From Glebionis coronaria (Eukaryota > Streptophyta > Magnoliopsida > Asterales > Asteraceae), in the NCBI GenBank assembly GCA_025667525.1, contig CM046876.1, positions 18,215,320 to 18,279,319 on the forward strand: a stretch of 64,000 bases of DNA, written 5' to 3'. The stretch's first letter is position 1. Each line of letters opens with the position of its first letter. Position numbers and translations under genes: made by a program. Under the pieces are notes generated by a model. It saw nothing but the letters and a program-made list of their open reading frames with translations, did no database searches and had not been told where the DNA came from. Positions 1 through 12,760 of this stretch are shown here, piece by piece.

Positions 1-489
1 CAAAGTTTATTAAAAAATTCTAAAAAATGACCAAAAATCTAAAATAATGTAACTAAGACAGAAATGCAATTAAAAGTTTCTAAAACCTATTTAATAATTT
101 TATATTAAATTTTAAAGTTGGTTAAAAACCCTAAAATCCTATAAAATCAAAAATAAGACTTTTTGAAACTTAAATGGCTGTAAACCTCAAGTTACTCAAA
201 TAAAACCTAAAAACATTTTTTATATAATTTTAAAACTACTTTTGCTATTTTTAAACTATTTTATTAAAAACGGGTAAAGAAAAATTAATAAAAAATAAAT
301 AAAGAAAGAGAAAAATCAAAACTTTAGCTAGAAAAATCCCAAATGTAACTCTAATCCTAGGAAAAGTATTAACAGGCTAATAAGCTTAGCCAATAAGCGT
401 GTGGTGGCTTATTTAGCTACGGCTTAATTTAGAAAAGTCCAAACCAAATCCCTTTAAATACAATGTGATTTGAGTCTTTAGCAGTAAAA

Positions 490-590
490 GACCCAAGGGC
501 ACGCTAGTAAGTTGTGTGTGTTGTGAGAGGAATGGCGCATGTTCGAGTCCTGGCCACGTCCTTTTTGCTTTTTATTTTTTTTCTTTTTAA
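490..590 (+). repeat. Possible tRNA-derived SINE relic inside LTR of A
   Basis: A pol III box-B-like string (TGTTCGAGTCCTGG) is preceded by a weak box-A-like string (GGGCACGCTAGTAAGTTG) and followed by a T-rich tail. This is the layout of a plant tRNA-derived SINE. The same block occurs at about 10325-10425 in the other LTR, so it predates the insertion of A. I cannot see clear target duplications. Confidence 0.35.
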
Positions 591-2088
591 AACTTTAAAA
601 CCCAAAAAACAGTACCTAAACTTAATCTAAAACAAGCTTATAATAAAAAACAAGCTATAATCAAATCTATAAAATCAAACAAGTGCCCAGATTTATAAGC
701 TAACTGATGAACACAAAGGTGTATTTCTTCACTTGTGCAGATTTAACAAGAGGACTTGTTTTATGAGTTCAGTGATGTTTGATTGGACAAGAAGGGCACC
801 CATATACTCAGTTGAGTATAGGGAGTCAATAGCAAACACAAAACAAGCAAGTATAACACAAAATCAAGCACAAAATTGCACCAAAAATGTTTCTGATATA
901 GGCCTAAGGTCTGAGAGTGTTTGCTGGTTTAATATGCACACAAATGAATTTCCAACCTTTAAATCTTGCACACAATGTTAACCAATTAGCATACAAGCCC
1001 TACACAATCCTCAAACAACCTATCTTCTATCAGTGATCAAGATTTCATGGTAAAATTGCACTAAAACAAACAGAAAAATGACTTGACTGTTTTTAGCTAC
1101 AATGGCCAAATTTTGAGCATGCAATTTTGTTTTAAACTGCACCAATCTGAAAACCAAATACATTAACTACCTAAATATACCCTATTGAGTGGTTAAAACC
1201 AGTTTTAAGCCAAGATTGATGCTAATTAACCAAGCTTAAACCCTAATCCAAACACACCTTAATTTTCAGAAACTTACTTTTTTCAAAACAAATCAATTCC
1301 AATCCTATTCAAACTAATTATCACTACTTCTAACATACATAACAATCAAAATAATCATGAACAAACAACTAAAATATCATCCTAACAACTTTCATGCAAT
1401 TTTCACATAGATCACACAAATCTCACAAATTACTAACTAGCAAACTGAAACAAGGGAACAAGGTATTATACCTTATGGGACCCACATCCAGGCCCCACCA
1501 AGGCTGCTATGCCTTCTCCTACAAGCTGGGGCTTGTGCAGACTTTTTGGGCTTGTGAGTATGCAACAAAATGATGATGATGATATCTTTGTACCTGCACA
1601 ATCACAACCAACAGAGAAACAAACTACAAGCTCATATAAGATAAGCTCATAAGCTGTGTGTCAAGCAGCTTATGGTCTTAGGCTTGTATGAGCAGTGAAA
1701 AGTTAGTAAAAAAAAATGAAGAAAAGAGATTTTCTTGAAAAATCAGCAACTTTGCCAAAAGCTAGAAATCAACTAGCAACTTGTGAATACGTTTTTAAAA
1801 CAAGTCCAAAACTCAGAAATCCAAAATCCAAGTCCACTTTCACTTTCTTGGACCTTGAATTTCTGAAATTAAAAACCTTTTTAAATCCTTTTTGAAACTA
1901 AAAAACACAAAGTGTTTAAGCAAGGAAAAATGGAACTCAGCAAGCTTTCAGTCACACACCAAACTTTTAAAAAATCATAAAAAGGAATTACTTTGAACTC
2001 AAATACCAAACTTTTATATTAATAAAAAGGGATTACAAGTGATGAAAGCTAAAAACTGGAACAAGAGTATAGGGACACATGCGTCTCC

Positions 2089-2096
2089 TATTTATA
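2089..2096 (-). promoter_or_regulatory. TATA box in LTR of element A
   Basis: The minus strand reads GTTGTATAAATAGGAGACG, a good plant TATA box in the element's sense orientation. It is conserved in the other LTR at 11923-11930. Transcription would run leftward in window coordinates. Confidence 0.6.
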
Positions 2097-3204
2097 CAAC
2101 TGAAAGGAAAATTCTAGATAATTAAACCCTAATACATGAAATCCTTAAAATGTCCTTGGTCTTGAGGTTTGAAATTCGTCAAAGTGCATCATGTGCTCTT
2201 GTACTGTTGCCAGCTAGCTTGTTATGATCTTGGACGTTTAAAATGTCCTTGGGGGCCAAGGAGTAACATCCAACCAGTCATTTGGTCGGTTTTTGGGGGT
2301 TTGGGTGAAAATGACATGAGCAGGGAATCTCATGGGGGGTCCAGGGGTGAGTGGGAAAGTGATGTAGTTTGTGGGTTTTACTTGGGAGAGGGTAAATTGC
2401 TAATCTGGAAATATAGGGTGAAAAACCCTTTGATTTTGTCTTTGTTCATCCTGGGTTTATTCTAGGGTTTTAGGGTGATTAGTGGCAGTTTAATCCATTT
2501 TGGGCAAATGGATTTTTAAATGTAGTGTTTAGTGGGAAAATGGTTGACTTATTTGACCAGGTTTATTAATAAACCTGGTTGGGTGTGGGTTACGGGTTTG
2601 GGTAGGATTTGGGTTGGGTAAATGGGTAGGGTCGGGTATGGTGACGTGGAGGGTGAGGTGTCAACAACTGGTTGGATGGGTAGGTTTGGTGTCTGGGCAG
2701 TTTTGGCCCCCCAAGGTTCATATTTCCTTCACTTTGTAAAAATAGCTAACAAACTCCATTTCCTTTTATATCTAGTTTGGGCAGTTGACATTTTTGGCAC
2801 AAAATGTTTTCAAGCTTGTAAACAAGGACCTTTAATGCATATTTTGGATTCTTCAAGGGTAAAACTTGTATAATCTTCAAACATGGAGGACCTTTGTTTC
2901 CAAATGATGATTTCTTCAAGGGCTTATCTTGCCAAATCTTCAAAAATGAGGGACCAATGTTGACAATCTTCAATTCTTCAAGGACCATTTTGGAAATTCC
3001 AGATTTGGGCCCGGTTCATTGTGCGGCTTCGTTTCCCGTGTTCGTTTTTGATTGATTCTTGTGATCTTTTTGTCCTTTCCTCAATATCCGTACCTAAAAT
3101 ACACAAGCAACAAACACGAGCATATATTTGGCAGTTTTAATGATATTTTATGCATTTTAAGCCCGATTTGGACGATGAGACTATGTATAAAAGCAGTCTC
3201 ATCA

Positions 3205-3216
3205 CTCCCCCATACT
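3205..3216 (-). other. Polypurine tract of element A
   Basis: The minus strand reads TAGTATGGGGGAG directly before the 3' LTR start TGATGAGACTGC. This is where plus-strand DNA primer is expected. Related purine runs recur at 4591-4600 and about 4647-4657. Confidence 0.8.
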
Positions 3217-5110
3217 AAACCATTGCCGTGCCCTCACGCAATGCTAGAATAAAGTATCATAGCACCTCCAAAATTTAATTTTATTCACTTTATTGGAATG
3301 ATAAACTAGCTACACTACTACTATCACTACTACTTGTGTTTTAGACATAATGTATGATTTTCATCGCAAAATGGGACGTTTAGGTTCATAGAATAAGAAC
3401 ACGTGAATGCTTCGTTAGAAATAATTTCGTCGTCCTCGATTTTCACCCAATTCCATGCCAAGCGTGCAACGAGATCATTGTCATTATAAGTTAGTAATGC
3501 TAACACTACTCATATGCCCTAATCACGTACTTATTCTCCCATTATTCCTAAGTTGTATCTCTTATATTTTATTATGTTTTGAATGTTTCACGAGGATAAA
3601 TTGTTTGACTTATGCGATAATAGAGGTTTAGGTCTAAAAATAGAGTCCTAACGGTGTAACTAAGACCATCAAATCAATAACCCCTCCTAATAGACAACGA
3701 TGTCAAAAAATTAAGTTGACAAGAAGAATCGATAAACACGGTTTTATAACGGTTTTGAACATGAGACTTATTACCAAGACTTTTATACGCCCCCTAACGG
3801 AAGGGCCTTATTATCTTTGGTTTACCTCCATCTTTTATTCAACTTCGCCATGAAGCTTTTATTATGACTTCGGTCTTGCCTTGCCTTTTATTATCCGCCT
3901 CATCGGTGGTTTTATTAGCCAAAGACGTATATCCTCACGCTAAGGCGAATTTTGGATCTTTAAAGCTTCGAAGATTAAGGCTTGATTCACTTTCAATTTT
4001 GCATAGATTTTAGGCCTTGTGGAGCTTCAAATTGTTTGCTAGATTTAGGTGAGCACTTGAAATCTTATTATTGGGTGAAGCTTTCGATTATTCGGGTGCC
4101 AATACTTCAAAACCGTGACGCTGGCGATACCTTAATGTCTTCCCAATTTAATTACACGGAAGCTACTAGAAAAGACTAGAAACCCAACAATCCTAACTAA
4201 ACCGCTAAGTCAATATTTATTAAGCAAAAAATATTTACATGCGAAGGGAGAATAAGCAAACAACGAGAACACATGAGTTTTTGAAAGAATACGAGTACTC
4301 TACGTTTAGCATAGTAACTTTTAATTAACTCTATCATTTCTCGTCCTCATTTAAGAGACTTAGCCTAATGTGTAGTTAAGGAACCAAAGCTAAGTGCTCA
4401 ACACGCACGGTCGAGTCAAAAATTACTCTTATTCTCGCCATCGGAAAATCTACATTCGTGTCTTCAAACACTTATAAAATATGAGAAAACTTTTAAAATT
4501 TGGCCATTTTTAGCCTTATTTTGCAACAAAACGATAAACAAAAGATAAACTTTGGAAAGCGTGAAGGTTTGGCAAGGCAAGTATCTATTCACCCCCATAC
4601 TAAAGTTAAACATTGTCCTCAATGTTTCGAGTCTAGGGGTGCAAACACCCCCATACTAGAGACGTAGTCGAATGCCTAATCTAGCATGGAAAGGGTGTAA
4701 CCAATAAATTAATAGCCGTTTATGAAGTGTGCTAAAAACCTAAGGTTAGAACAACAAAAGGATATATCATTATGATATTGAGAAAGTCTCCAAACGATCG
4801 AGTGCTCCCATAAAACGAACACGAGAGGCTCTAATTGTGAAGATCATGATCTAAAAACCACAATGCACAAACAACCACGAAACAAAGGTTGGAGGGGCAC
4901 AAATCCCCTCACATTACACTAATTAGAAAGCAATAATATGTACATGGATAAGCATGGGTTTCCCCCACGAGGCACCTTGTTTTTGATAACCGAGTCAAAA
5001 GCTCGACTCGAATCCCCATAAATGTGATCATTTAGGGATAATCATGGTGTGGTCAATTTTTAGTGGGGCTTACATGATAAACAAGGCCAAAAAACAACCG
5101 GTATTAAGGA
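3217..5110 (-). other. Non-coding 3' region of element A with hairpin and extra purine tracts
   Basis: Almost 1.9 kb lies between the protease ORF and the PPT with no credible coding sequence. It contains a perfect 8-bp-stem hairpin at 4608-4627 (AAACATTG, loop TCCT, CAATGTTT), flanked by PPT-like strings TAGTATGGGGG on both sides. A second hairpin-like block (about 3219-3242) sits beside the true PPT. The same layout is found in elements C and D. Pol would normally lie upstream of such a region and is absent. Confidence 0.7.
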
Positions 5111-6688
5111 CTAAGTCCTTTGATGGTGCAAAATACCGGGATCGAAGATGGCGTTCTCGTTTTCATTGGAAAAACAAATCAACGCCACTTCATTGTGAGT
5201 CAACAAAAACCCAAAGGGTTTCAAGAAAATAGATGAGAAGAAATAAAAGGGTGGGACAATGGGTAAGTCATAGAAACATTGAGCTACTCGAGGTAGACTC
5301 GCACCAATCAAATAGAAATATTTTCCATTTATTGCATCGGTGGAAGACCGAGATTTCCCTTTATAAGCAATTCCAGGATCAAATATATCGTCCTCGGCGG
5401 AGAAAGGGGAGGGAACATAAGGGGCTTCCCCCACACTAAGTCCACACAAAGCATCGTCAAAAGGAGAAGACGAGCTTGTAGCACTCAATACACGTGGCGA
5501 TGACAGAGTTAGCATTGTAGAAAAATCTTTTAAATTCAATTTAAAATCTTTTCCTTTTTCATCTTTTAAACTCTCCTTGTGAAAACCCGATTTAATTATG
5601 TCAAAAATATTTGGTGTTTCTAAAGCAATATTAGTCACACTAAAAATTCTCACATTTGAAAACCGTTTTGGTAAAGGTGGTGGCAAGTTCTCAAAACGTT
5701 TGTCAACAAATAAAACTCCCCCATCGGGATCAACATATTCATCATCCGAAGAATCATTCACAATTGGAATCGTAGGCTTAACACTCTTAACCTCCACCGG
5801 CGGAGGGGACAAAACTTCATTTTTCTCAACAACTTCTAAAACTCTTTTTGAAATCTTTTTGCAAATGTTTTTGATGGGATTGACATTGTAAAAAGACGTG
5901 ATAGAATACACATGAGAAAGTGTGGAGTTTTGAGTTGCATTAATGACGAGTTCTTCCCCATTGAAACGAAGAGTGATTTTCCTTGCATGCACATCGATAA
6001 GTGCTCTCGAGGTATCCAAAAATGATCGACCTAAAATTAACGGAACTTTAGGATCGATAGGAATGTCAACAACAATAAAGTCTACGGGATAGTAGAACTT
6101 TCCAACTTTCACAAAGACGTCCTCGACAACTCCACAAGCTAGAATCGTAGAATGATCGGCCATCTCGATTGACATTCTTGAAGGAGTGAGATTGGGAAGA
6201 TTGAGCGATTTAAAAATATCAAGAGGCATCAAATTAATACTAGCACCAAGATCGGCCAAGGCGTAGCATTCTTCCATGTCTTGTATAGCACATGGGATTA
6301 AAAACTTGCCGGGATCACCGACTTTTTGAGGTATGCGGCTAAGAAAAACCGATGAACAACTAGACGATTTTTGCAATTTCTCTTTGTTATTCAACATACT
6401 TTTGAAGTTCGCGGCAAATCGAGGCATCATGACTAAGGCGTCGGCAAAACTTATATTAAAATGCAAGTCACGAAACATTTTCATAAAAAGTTCAAATTGA
6501 TAATTATTTCGTTCTTGTGCCTTTTCCTTGTCTCGTCTTGAAGGGTAGGGTAAAGGTGGTGTGGGTTGGGGCATAGGCATAGGCATCGGCCTTGGAATCT
6601 CGGGTTCCATGATTGGTATAGGTTCAACCGTAGGTGTGGTTTGAGCGGTACTTCGTGGGCTTGGAACTTGCTCCTTTTCAACCACCAC
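5111..6688 (-). pseudogene. Retropepsin-like protease segment of gag-pro, element A
   Basis: This 525-codon open stretch is in element sense. It has a Pro/Met-rich linker, then a retroviral-type aspartic protease fold at about residues 120-260. The active-site motif is ADLGASINLMP (Asp-Leu-Gly in place of Asp-Thr/Ser-Gly, a form I know from plant Athila/Tat elements), with downstream flap and LILGRSFL strands. The enzyme would cut the Gag polyprotein in the virus-like particle. The C-terminal part is low-complexity and ends with an IFDPGI peptide also found at the end of the C and D proteins. The first residue is not a true start: this frame continues the gag frame upstream across an indel near 6690-6720, so the polyprotein is broken. 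No RT follows. Confidence 0.8.
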
Positions 6689-7116
6689 CTCGGGTTCTTT
6701 CTCTTTTCCTTCTCCATAGAAGTACTTGGACGAGAAGTGGGTTCTTTGAAAGTTTTACCACTACGAGTAGTAATAACCTTCAATTCTCCTTTCGGGTTCA
6801 CGATGGTATCACTAGGAAGACCACCCGAAGAATAGGGTTTACACATGATAGCTTCAAACATTTTTCCCATTCGGTCTTCAAACTTAGATTGCCTAGCATC
6901 CGCTTTTAACAACTCTTGCTTAATCTCATGTTGACCTTGCTCCATTTTTTGTTGATTTTGTTGGAGTCGTTGAACATTTCCTTCCATTTTATTAGCATGA
7001 GTTTTAAGTTCATTAGCAAGTTCATTTTTAAGCTCGTTTTTCAACTCGGATCTTAAGCTAACCATTTCACGTTGCATATTGTCAAACTTAGCATCATTTG
7101 CCTTAGCATAGTTCAA
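6481..7116 (-). pseudogene. Gag-pro linker with coiled coil, element A
   Basis: The open frame links the gag and protease parts. Residues 10-85 are rich in Glu/Lys/Gln with heptad spacing (a likely coiled coil, containing KNELKNELANELK), followed by the ITTRSGK stretch typical of this region in plant Ty3 gag-pro. Similarity is lost after about residue 135, where the reading moves to the protease frame. The opposite end joins the gag ORF by another frame change near 7190-7200. I infer two single indels splitting one ancestral gag-pro frame. Confidence 0.65.
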
Positions 7117-8360
7117 AAATTTTCCTTGAAGATTTTTGGTGTGATCATTTTGAAAACCTTGAGTGGTAGTTTGAAAATCACGATTTTGGTTTTGGTTTGA
7201 AATTTTCCCATTCCACTTTGATAATTACCCTTGTTGTAATTCCTTAGATTGCCTTGATAATTACCACCTTGGTTGTTGTTTCGATAGTTATTAGCATTTT
7301 GATTTGGTGGAGCTTGATTTTGGCGGGAACCTTGGCCGTTTTGGTTATAAGTTCCCGTGGCTACATAAGCACTCGAAGTGTTACCATCCACGGTAATGCA
7401 CTCGGAAAGATCATGAGCTCCACCACACGACAAACAACTCTTAGAAACCGCTTTAACCGAAGCGGAATTCGAAGCTTCTTGAGCTTTCCAATGGGTCATA
7501 AGGCTAGCAAATCTATCAAAAAACCGATTTTCTTCATTTGCTTCATCATGTAAGGCGTTAATGCTACAAGACGATGATGACGAGCCCAATTTGGCAACAC
7601 TCGGTGTGTTACGAGGGCTATAAACCTTAGACCTATTCTCAATTATGACCAAAGCTTCTTCAACCGTTTTACACAAAAAATTACCACCCGCGGCGGCATT
7701 TAAATAGTCTCTTTCATGATCATTAAGTCCATTGTAAAACGTGTCGATTTGATGCAAGTCGGAAAAACCGTGATGAGGACATTCATGTAACATCTCCTTA
7801 AACCTATTCCAAGCCGTTGAAAAACTTTCATTTGATTCTTGTGAAAATTTAGAAATCTCATTTTTCAAATGCGTAGTCTTAGAGGGCGGAAAAAATTGGT
7901 TCACGAATTTTGAAACGAGATCCTTCCACGTCAATATAGAATTGGGTGGCTCTTTCTCTAACCAAATTTTAGCGGGCCCCGCTAAGGAATACGGAAAAAG
8001 CATCATCTTAATCGAGTCATTCGAGACATCCTTGAATTTGCACGTGGCGGTAAGACGATTGAATTGGCGGATATGGTTGTGGGGATTGTCCTTCTCATCA
8101 CCACGGAATTTGTTGTTTTGGATCATCGACAACAAACCCGTTTTCACCTCAAAATTCTCCGCAAGGATAGCGGGAATCACAATAGCTTCTCCATAACCCT
8201 CGGTGGGTGCTTGAAGTAACTCCATCATAGTTCGATTCACCATGGTTGGTGCTTCTCGTACAATGGGTTCGTCAATAGGAGACTCCTCACTAGAATGAGT
8301 TGGAGTGGGAGTTTTGTTCTTTCGTCTACGTGCACGTTTTGCTTGATTACGAGTTAGCAT
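7113..8360 (-). pseudogene. Ty3/gypsy gag (capsid and zinc knuckle), element A
   Basis: The ATG at 8360 opens a 415-codon frame. It has a basic N-terminus (KRARRRKNK), then a retrotransposon gag/capsid domain at about residues 60-240 with recognisable strings FRGDEKDNPHNHI, KSTHLKNEI-like packing helices and DTFYNGLN. A CCHC knuckle CLSCGGAHDLSEC follows (CX2CX3HX4C spacing, usual in Athila/Tat gag), then a long Asn/Gln/Gly tail. It forms the particle shell and binds RNA. The tail loses its frame near 7195: the last ~25 codons are out of frame and the true continuation lies in the next ORF. About 725 nt of leader separate it from the PBS. Confidence 0.85.
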
Positions 8361-9086
8361 AAAACGTCACGTACAACGAGGAGACGAGCAAAGAAGATTC
8401 TTTTTGGTGTTTTGTATTTTTCAATTTTTTTTGTGGTTTTTGATGGTATTAACTTTTTTGGAAATTGGTGAATGTATTAAGTAGACACAAATCTACAAAT
8501 CTCCTCCTTAATCAAATCTCTCGATTAAAGAAGCCTCAAGGAATGAAAATGATCACGTGAAGTGAACGCCTTCATGACTTTAGAACGATGGTGGAACACC
8601 AAATCGTTCAAGAGGGTTTAATCAATAGAAACCAAGAAAATATATATGATATGTAATAATACTTTGGGCGGCAAAACCCTCGATTAGCTCTCAAAATCAA
8701 ATACGCACAAGCAAGCGGAGGAAACGAGGCGGCGCGAAGCACTTAAGAGCCTTTTTCCTTTAGGTCGTGAAATACAACCGCCTTATACCCACCTTATAGT
8801 TTGTATTTTTCAAAATCGAGCTTCACGAAAGTATTTATCTATTTTTGCCTTTTTTCTTTGGTTTGAGATTCGAATACAATGATTGGGTAATGACCTCCCA
8901 AGTCAAGGTTGTGATTTCTCACGTATTTGGAGTACTTGTGAATTTATTGTTCTACGTATACAATATAGTAATAGTATTCACACAAAAACAGAAAACGATA
9001 ATACGTATTAGTAGAGTGCTACTAATACAAATACTAATTGTGGCTATATAAAAACAACAATTGTTCAATAAAAACACAACACACCT
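8361..9086 (-). other. 5' leader of element A
   Basis: This untranslated leader lies between PBS and gag start. I see no long ORF in sense and no repeat array. It differs from the leader shared by B, C and D. Confidence 0.6.
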
Positions 9087-9106
9087 CCCCGGCAGCGGCA
9101 CCAAAA
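9087..9106 (-). other. Primer-binding site of element A
   Basis: The minus strand reads TTTTGGTGCCGCTGCCGGGG directly after the LTR end (...ACAATCA). It resembles the TGGCGCCG... class used by plant Ty3 elements (complementary to a tRNA 3' end, often tRNA-Asp), with T for C in GGTGCC. Confidence 0.8.
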
Positions 9107-10324
9107 TGATTGTAATGTTTTTGTACACCTTTAGGAAAAGGATGCACAAAGTAGTGGTAAGCGTTAAGTGTCGGTTTAGGAAAACCGAGCACTAATGACC
9201 CTTAAGAAAGTTCAAGTTCGTTTCCCAAGGAGGCACGTGCGTTGTGTAATGAATTGATTTATGTTTGTGATTATATTTGAGAAAAAGAAAATAGAAATGG
9301 GGTGAGAAGAGAATGACGGTTACGAAGACGGATTAAACTAAGAAGAAAAAGGCGATCACGTAAAACCGTAAATAGTGCAAAAACTAAAATTTTAACCTAA
9401 AAATTCCTAAAAATTACTAAAAATCCACAATAATATTCTAAGAGTTTACAAAAAATCCAAACTTGCTAAAACCTTTTAATTAATTAGATAATGACTTTTT
9501 AATGCTAATTAAAGCCCTAAAAATCACAATTAATTATTAAAAAGCCCTAAACAAGATTTTAAAGTTTGTAAACCTCAAAAATGACCTAATTAAGCTAAAA
9601 AGTATTTTTTAAAATTTTAAAACCAAATAAAACTATTTTTAAACAATTAAAAACTATTAAAATCAATTAAAACTTAAATTAATTCTAGAAAATAATTGAA
9701 AAGCCCTAAAAATATTTGGAAAGTTACAAAACTCCTAATTAAGTGTCTACAATCTAAGAAAAATGAAAAAACTTAAAAAATCAAACTTTCAATTTTTAAT
9801 AATAAAATAATATTAAAATATTCAAAAAAAATTCAAAGTTTATTAAAAAATTCTAAAAAATTACCAAAAATCTAAAATAATGTAACTAAGACAGAAATGC
9901 AATTAAAAGTTTCTAAAACCTATTTAATAATTTTATATTAAATTTTAAAGTTGGTTAAAAACCCTAAAATCCTATAAAATCAAAAATAAGACTTTTTGAA
10001 AACTTAAATGGCTGTAAACCTCAAGTTACTCAAATAAAACCTAAGAACATTTCTTATAAAATTTTAAAACTACTTTTGCTATTTTTAAACTATTTTATTT
10101 AAAACGGGTAAAGAAAAATTAATAAAAAATAAATAAAGAAAGAGAAAAATCAAAACTTTAGCTAGAAAAATCCCAAATGTAATTCTAATCCTAGGAAAAG
10201 TATTAACAGGCTAATAAGCTTAGCCAATAAGCGTGTGGTGGCTTATTTAGCTACGGCTTAATTTAGAAAAGTCCAAACCAAATCCCTTTAAATACAATGT
10301 GATTTGAGTCTTTAGCAGTAAAAG

Positions 10325-10425
10325 ACCCAAGGGCACACTGGTAAGTTGTGTGTGTTGTGAGAGGAGTGGCGCATGTTCGAGTCCTGGCCACGTCCTTTTT
10401 GCTTTTTATTTTTTTTCTTTTTAAA
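10325..10425 (+). repeat. Possible SINE relic, copy in 5' LTR of A
   Basis: This is the second copy of the box-B-like block, with small differences (CACACTGGTAAG here, CACGCTAGTAAG in the left LTR). It has the same T-rich tail and the same limits as the other copy. Confidence 0.35.
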
Positions 10426-11922
10426 ACTTTAAAACCCAAAAAACAGTACCTAAACTTAATCTAAAACAAGCTTATAATAAAAAACAAGCTATAATCAAAT
10501 CTATAAAATCAAACAAGTGCCCAGATTTATAAGCTAACTGATGAACACAAAGGTGTATTTCTTCACTTGTGCAGATTTAACAAGAGGACTTGTTTTATGA
10601 GTTCAGTGATGTTTGATTGGACAAGAAGGGCACCCCTATACTCAGTTGAGTATAGGGAGTCAATAGCAAACACAAAACAAGCAAGTATAACATAAAATCA
10701 AGCACAAAATTGCACCAAAAATGTTTCTGATATAGGCCTAAGGTCTGAGAGTGTTTGCTGGTTCAATATGCACACAAATGAATTTCCAACCTTTAAATCT
10801 TGCACACAATGTTAACCAGTTAGCATACAAGCCCTACACAATCCTCAAACAACCTATCTTCTATCAGTGATCAAGATTTCATGGCAAAATTGCACTAAAA
10901 CAAACAGAAAAATGACTGACTGTTTTTAGCTACAATGGCCAAATTTTGAGCATGCAATTTTGTTTTAAACTGCACCAATCTGAAAACCAAATACATTAAC
11001 TACCTAAATATACCCTATTGAGTGGTTAAAACCAGTTTTAAGCCAAGATTGATGCTAATTAACCAAGCTTAAACCCTAATCCAAACACACCTTATTTTTC
11101 AGAAACTTACCTTTTTCAAACCAAATCAATTCCAATCCTATTCAAACTAATTATCACTACTTCTAACATACATAACAATCAAAATAATCATGAACAAACA
11201 GCTAAAATATCATCCTAACAACTTTCATTCAATTTTCACATAGATCACACAAATCTCACAAATTACTAACTAGCAAACTGAAACAAGGGAACAAGGTATT
11301 ATACCTTGTAGGACCCACATCCAGGCCCCACCAAGGCTGCTATGCCTTCTCCTACAAGCTGGGGCTTGTGCAGACTTTTTGGGCTTGTGAGTATGCAACA
11401 AAATGATGATGATGATATCTTGGTACCTGCACAATCACAACCGACAGAGAAACAAACTACAAGCTCATATAAGATAAGCTCATAAGCTGTGTGTCAAGCA
11501 GCTTATGGTTTTAGGCTTGTATGAGCAGTGAAAAGTTAGTAAAAAAAAATGAAGAAAAGAGATTTTCTTGAAAAATCAGCAACTTTGCCAAAAGCTAGAA
11601 ATCAACTAGCAACTTGTGAATACGTTTTTAAAACAAGTCCAAAACTCAGAAATCCAACAATCCAAGTCCACTTTCACTTTCTTGGACCTTGAATTTCTGA
11701 AATTAAAAACCTTTTTAAATCCTTTTTGAAACTCAAAAACACAAAGTGTTTAAGCAATGAAAAATGGAACTCAGCAAATTTTCAGTCACACACCAAACTT
11801 TTAAAAAATCATAAAAAGGAATTACTTTGAACTCAAATACCAAACTTTTATATTAATAAAAAGGGATTACAAGTGATGAAAGCTAAAAACTAGAACAAGA
11901 GTATAGGGACACATGCGTCTCC

Positions 11923-11930
11923 TATTTATA
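11923..11930 (-). promoter_or_regulatory. TATA box in 5' LTR of element A
   Basis: This is the copy of the TATAAATA box in the 5' LTR, the one expected to start the element's genomic RNA. Element G has inserted upstream of it, in the distal U3, so the core promoter is intact but distal U3 sequence is displaced by 8.9 kb. Confidence 0.6.
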
Positions 11931-12760
11931 CAACTGAAAGGAAAATTCTAGATAACTAAACCCTAATACATGAAATCCCTAAAATGTCCTTGGTCTTGAG
12001 GTTTGAAATTCGTCAAAGTGCATCATGTGATCTTGTACTGTTGCCATCTAGCTTGTTATGATCTTGGACGTTTAAAATGTCCTTGGGGGCCAAGGAGTAA
12101 CATCCAACCAGTCATTTGGTCGGTTTTTGGGGGTTTGGGTGAAAATGACATGAGCAGGGAATCTCATGGGGGGTCCAGGGGTGAGTGGGAAAGTGATGTA
12201 GTTTGTGGGTTTTACTTGGGAGAGGGTAAATTGCTAATTTGGAAATATAGGGTGAAAAACCCTTTGATTTTGTCTTTGTTCATCCTGGGTTTATTCTAGG
12301 GTTTTAGGGTGATTAGTGGCAGTTTAATCCATTTTGGGCAAATGGATTTTTAAATGTAGTGTTTAGTGGGAAAATGGTTGACTTATTTGACCAGGTTTAT
12401 TAATAAACCTGGTTGGGTGTGGGTTACGGGTTTGGGTAGGATTTGGGTTGGGTAAATGGGTAGGGTCGGGTATGGTGACGTGGAGGGTGAGGTGTCAGCA
12501 ACTGGTTGGATGGGTAGGTTTGGTGTCTGGGCAGTTTTGGCCCCCCAAGGTTCATATTTCCTTCACTTTGTAAAAATAGCTAACAAACTCCATTTCCTTT
12601 TATATCAAGTTTGGGCAGTTGACATTTTTGGCACAAAATGTTTTCAAGCTTGTAAACAAGGACCTTTAATGCATATTTTGGATTCTTCAAGGGTAAAACT
12701 TGTATAATCTTCAAACATGGAGGACCTTTGTTGCCAAATGATGATTTCTTCAAGGGCTTA

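Larger units (their letters stand above)
1..3204 (-). repeat. 3' LTR of element A (truncated by window start)
   Basis: This is the same sequence as 9834-12760 plus 21638-21915. It ends at 3204 with ...GTCTCATCA, the terminal CA of a TG...CA LTR. By comparison with the other copy, about 728 bases lie before the window. Total LTR length would be about 3.93 kb, very long for an internal region of 5.9 kb. I see no coding sequence; open frames here run antisense to the element. Confidence 0.92.
9107..12760 (-). repeat. 5' LTR of element A, part 1
   Basis: It begins TGATTGTAATG at 9107 beside the PBS and runs to the insertion point of element G at 12760. It matches 1-2926 of the window, and also supplies the ~728 bases missing from the left LTR. 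The remainder of the LTR is at 21638-21915. Confidence 0.92.

Noticed and set aside
535..556. tRNA gene
   Set aside because: Only box-B-like sequence is present; no cloverleaf can be drawn.
2573..2700. G-rich stretch (GGGTTTGGGTAGG...) as telomeric repeat
   Set aside because: Not a regular TTTAGGG array; degenerate G-runs inside the A LTR, repeated in the other LTR.
2169..2873. Plus-strand frames of 98 and 83 codons in the A LTR (also 12003-12707)
   Set aside because: Antisense to element A; conserved only because the two LTRs are nearly identical.
5598..5891. Plus-strand frames opposite the A protease and gag
   Set aside because: Shadows of the minus-strand coding sequence.
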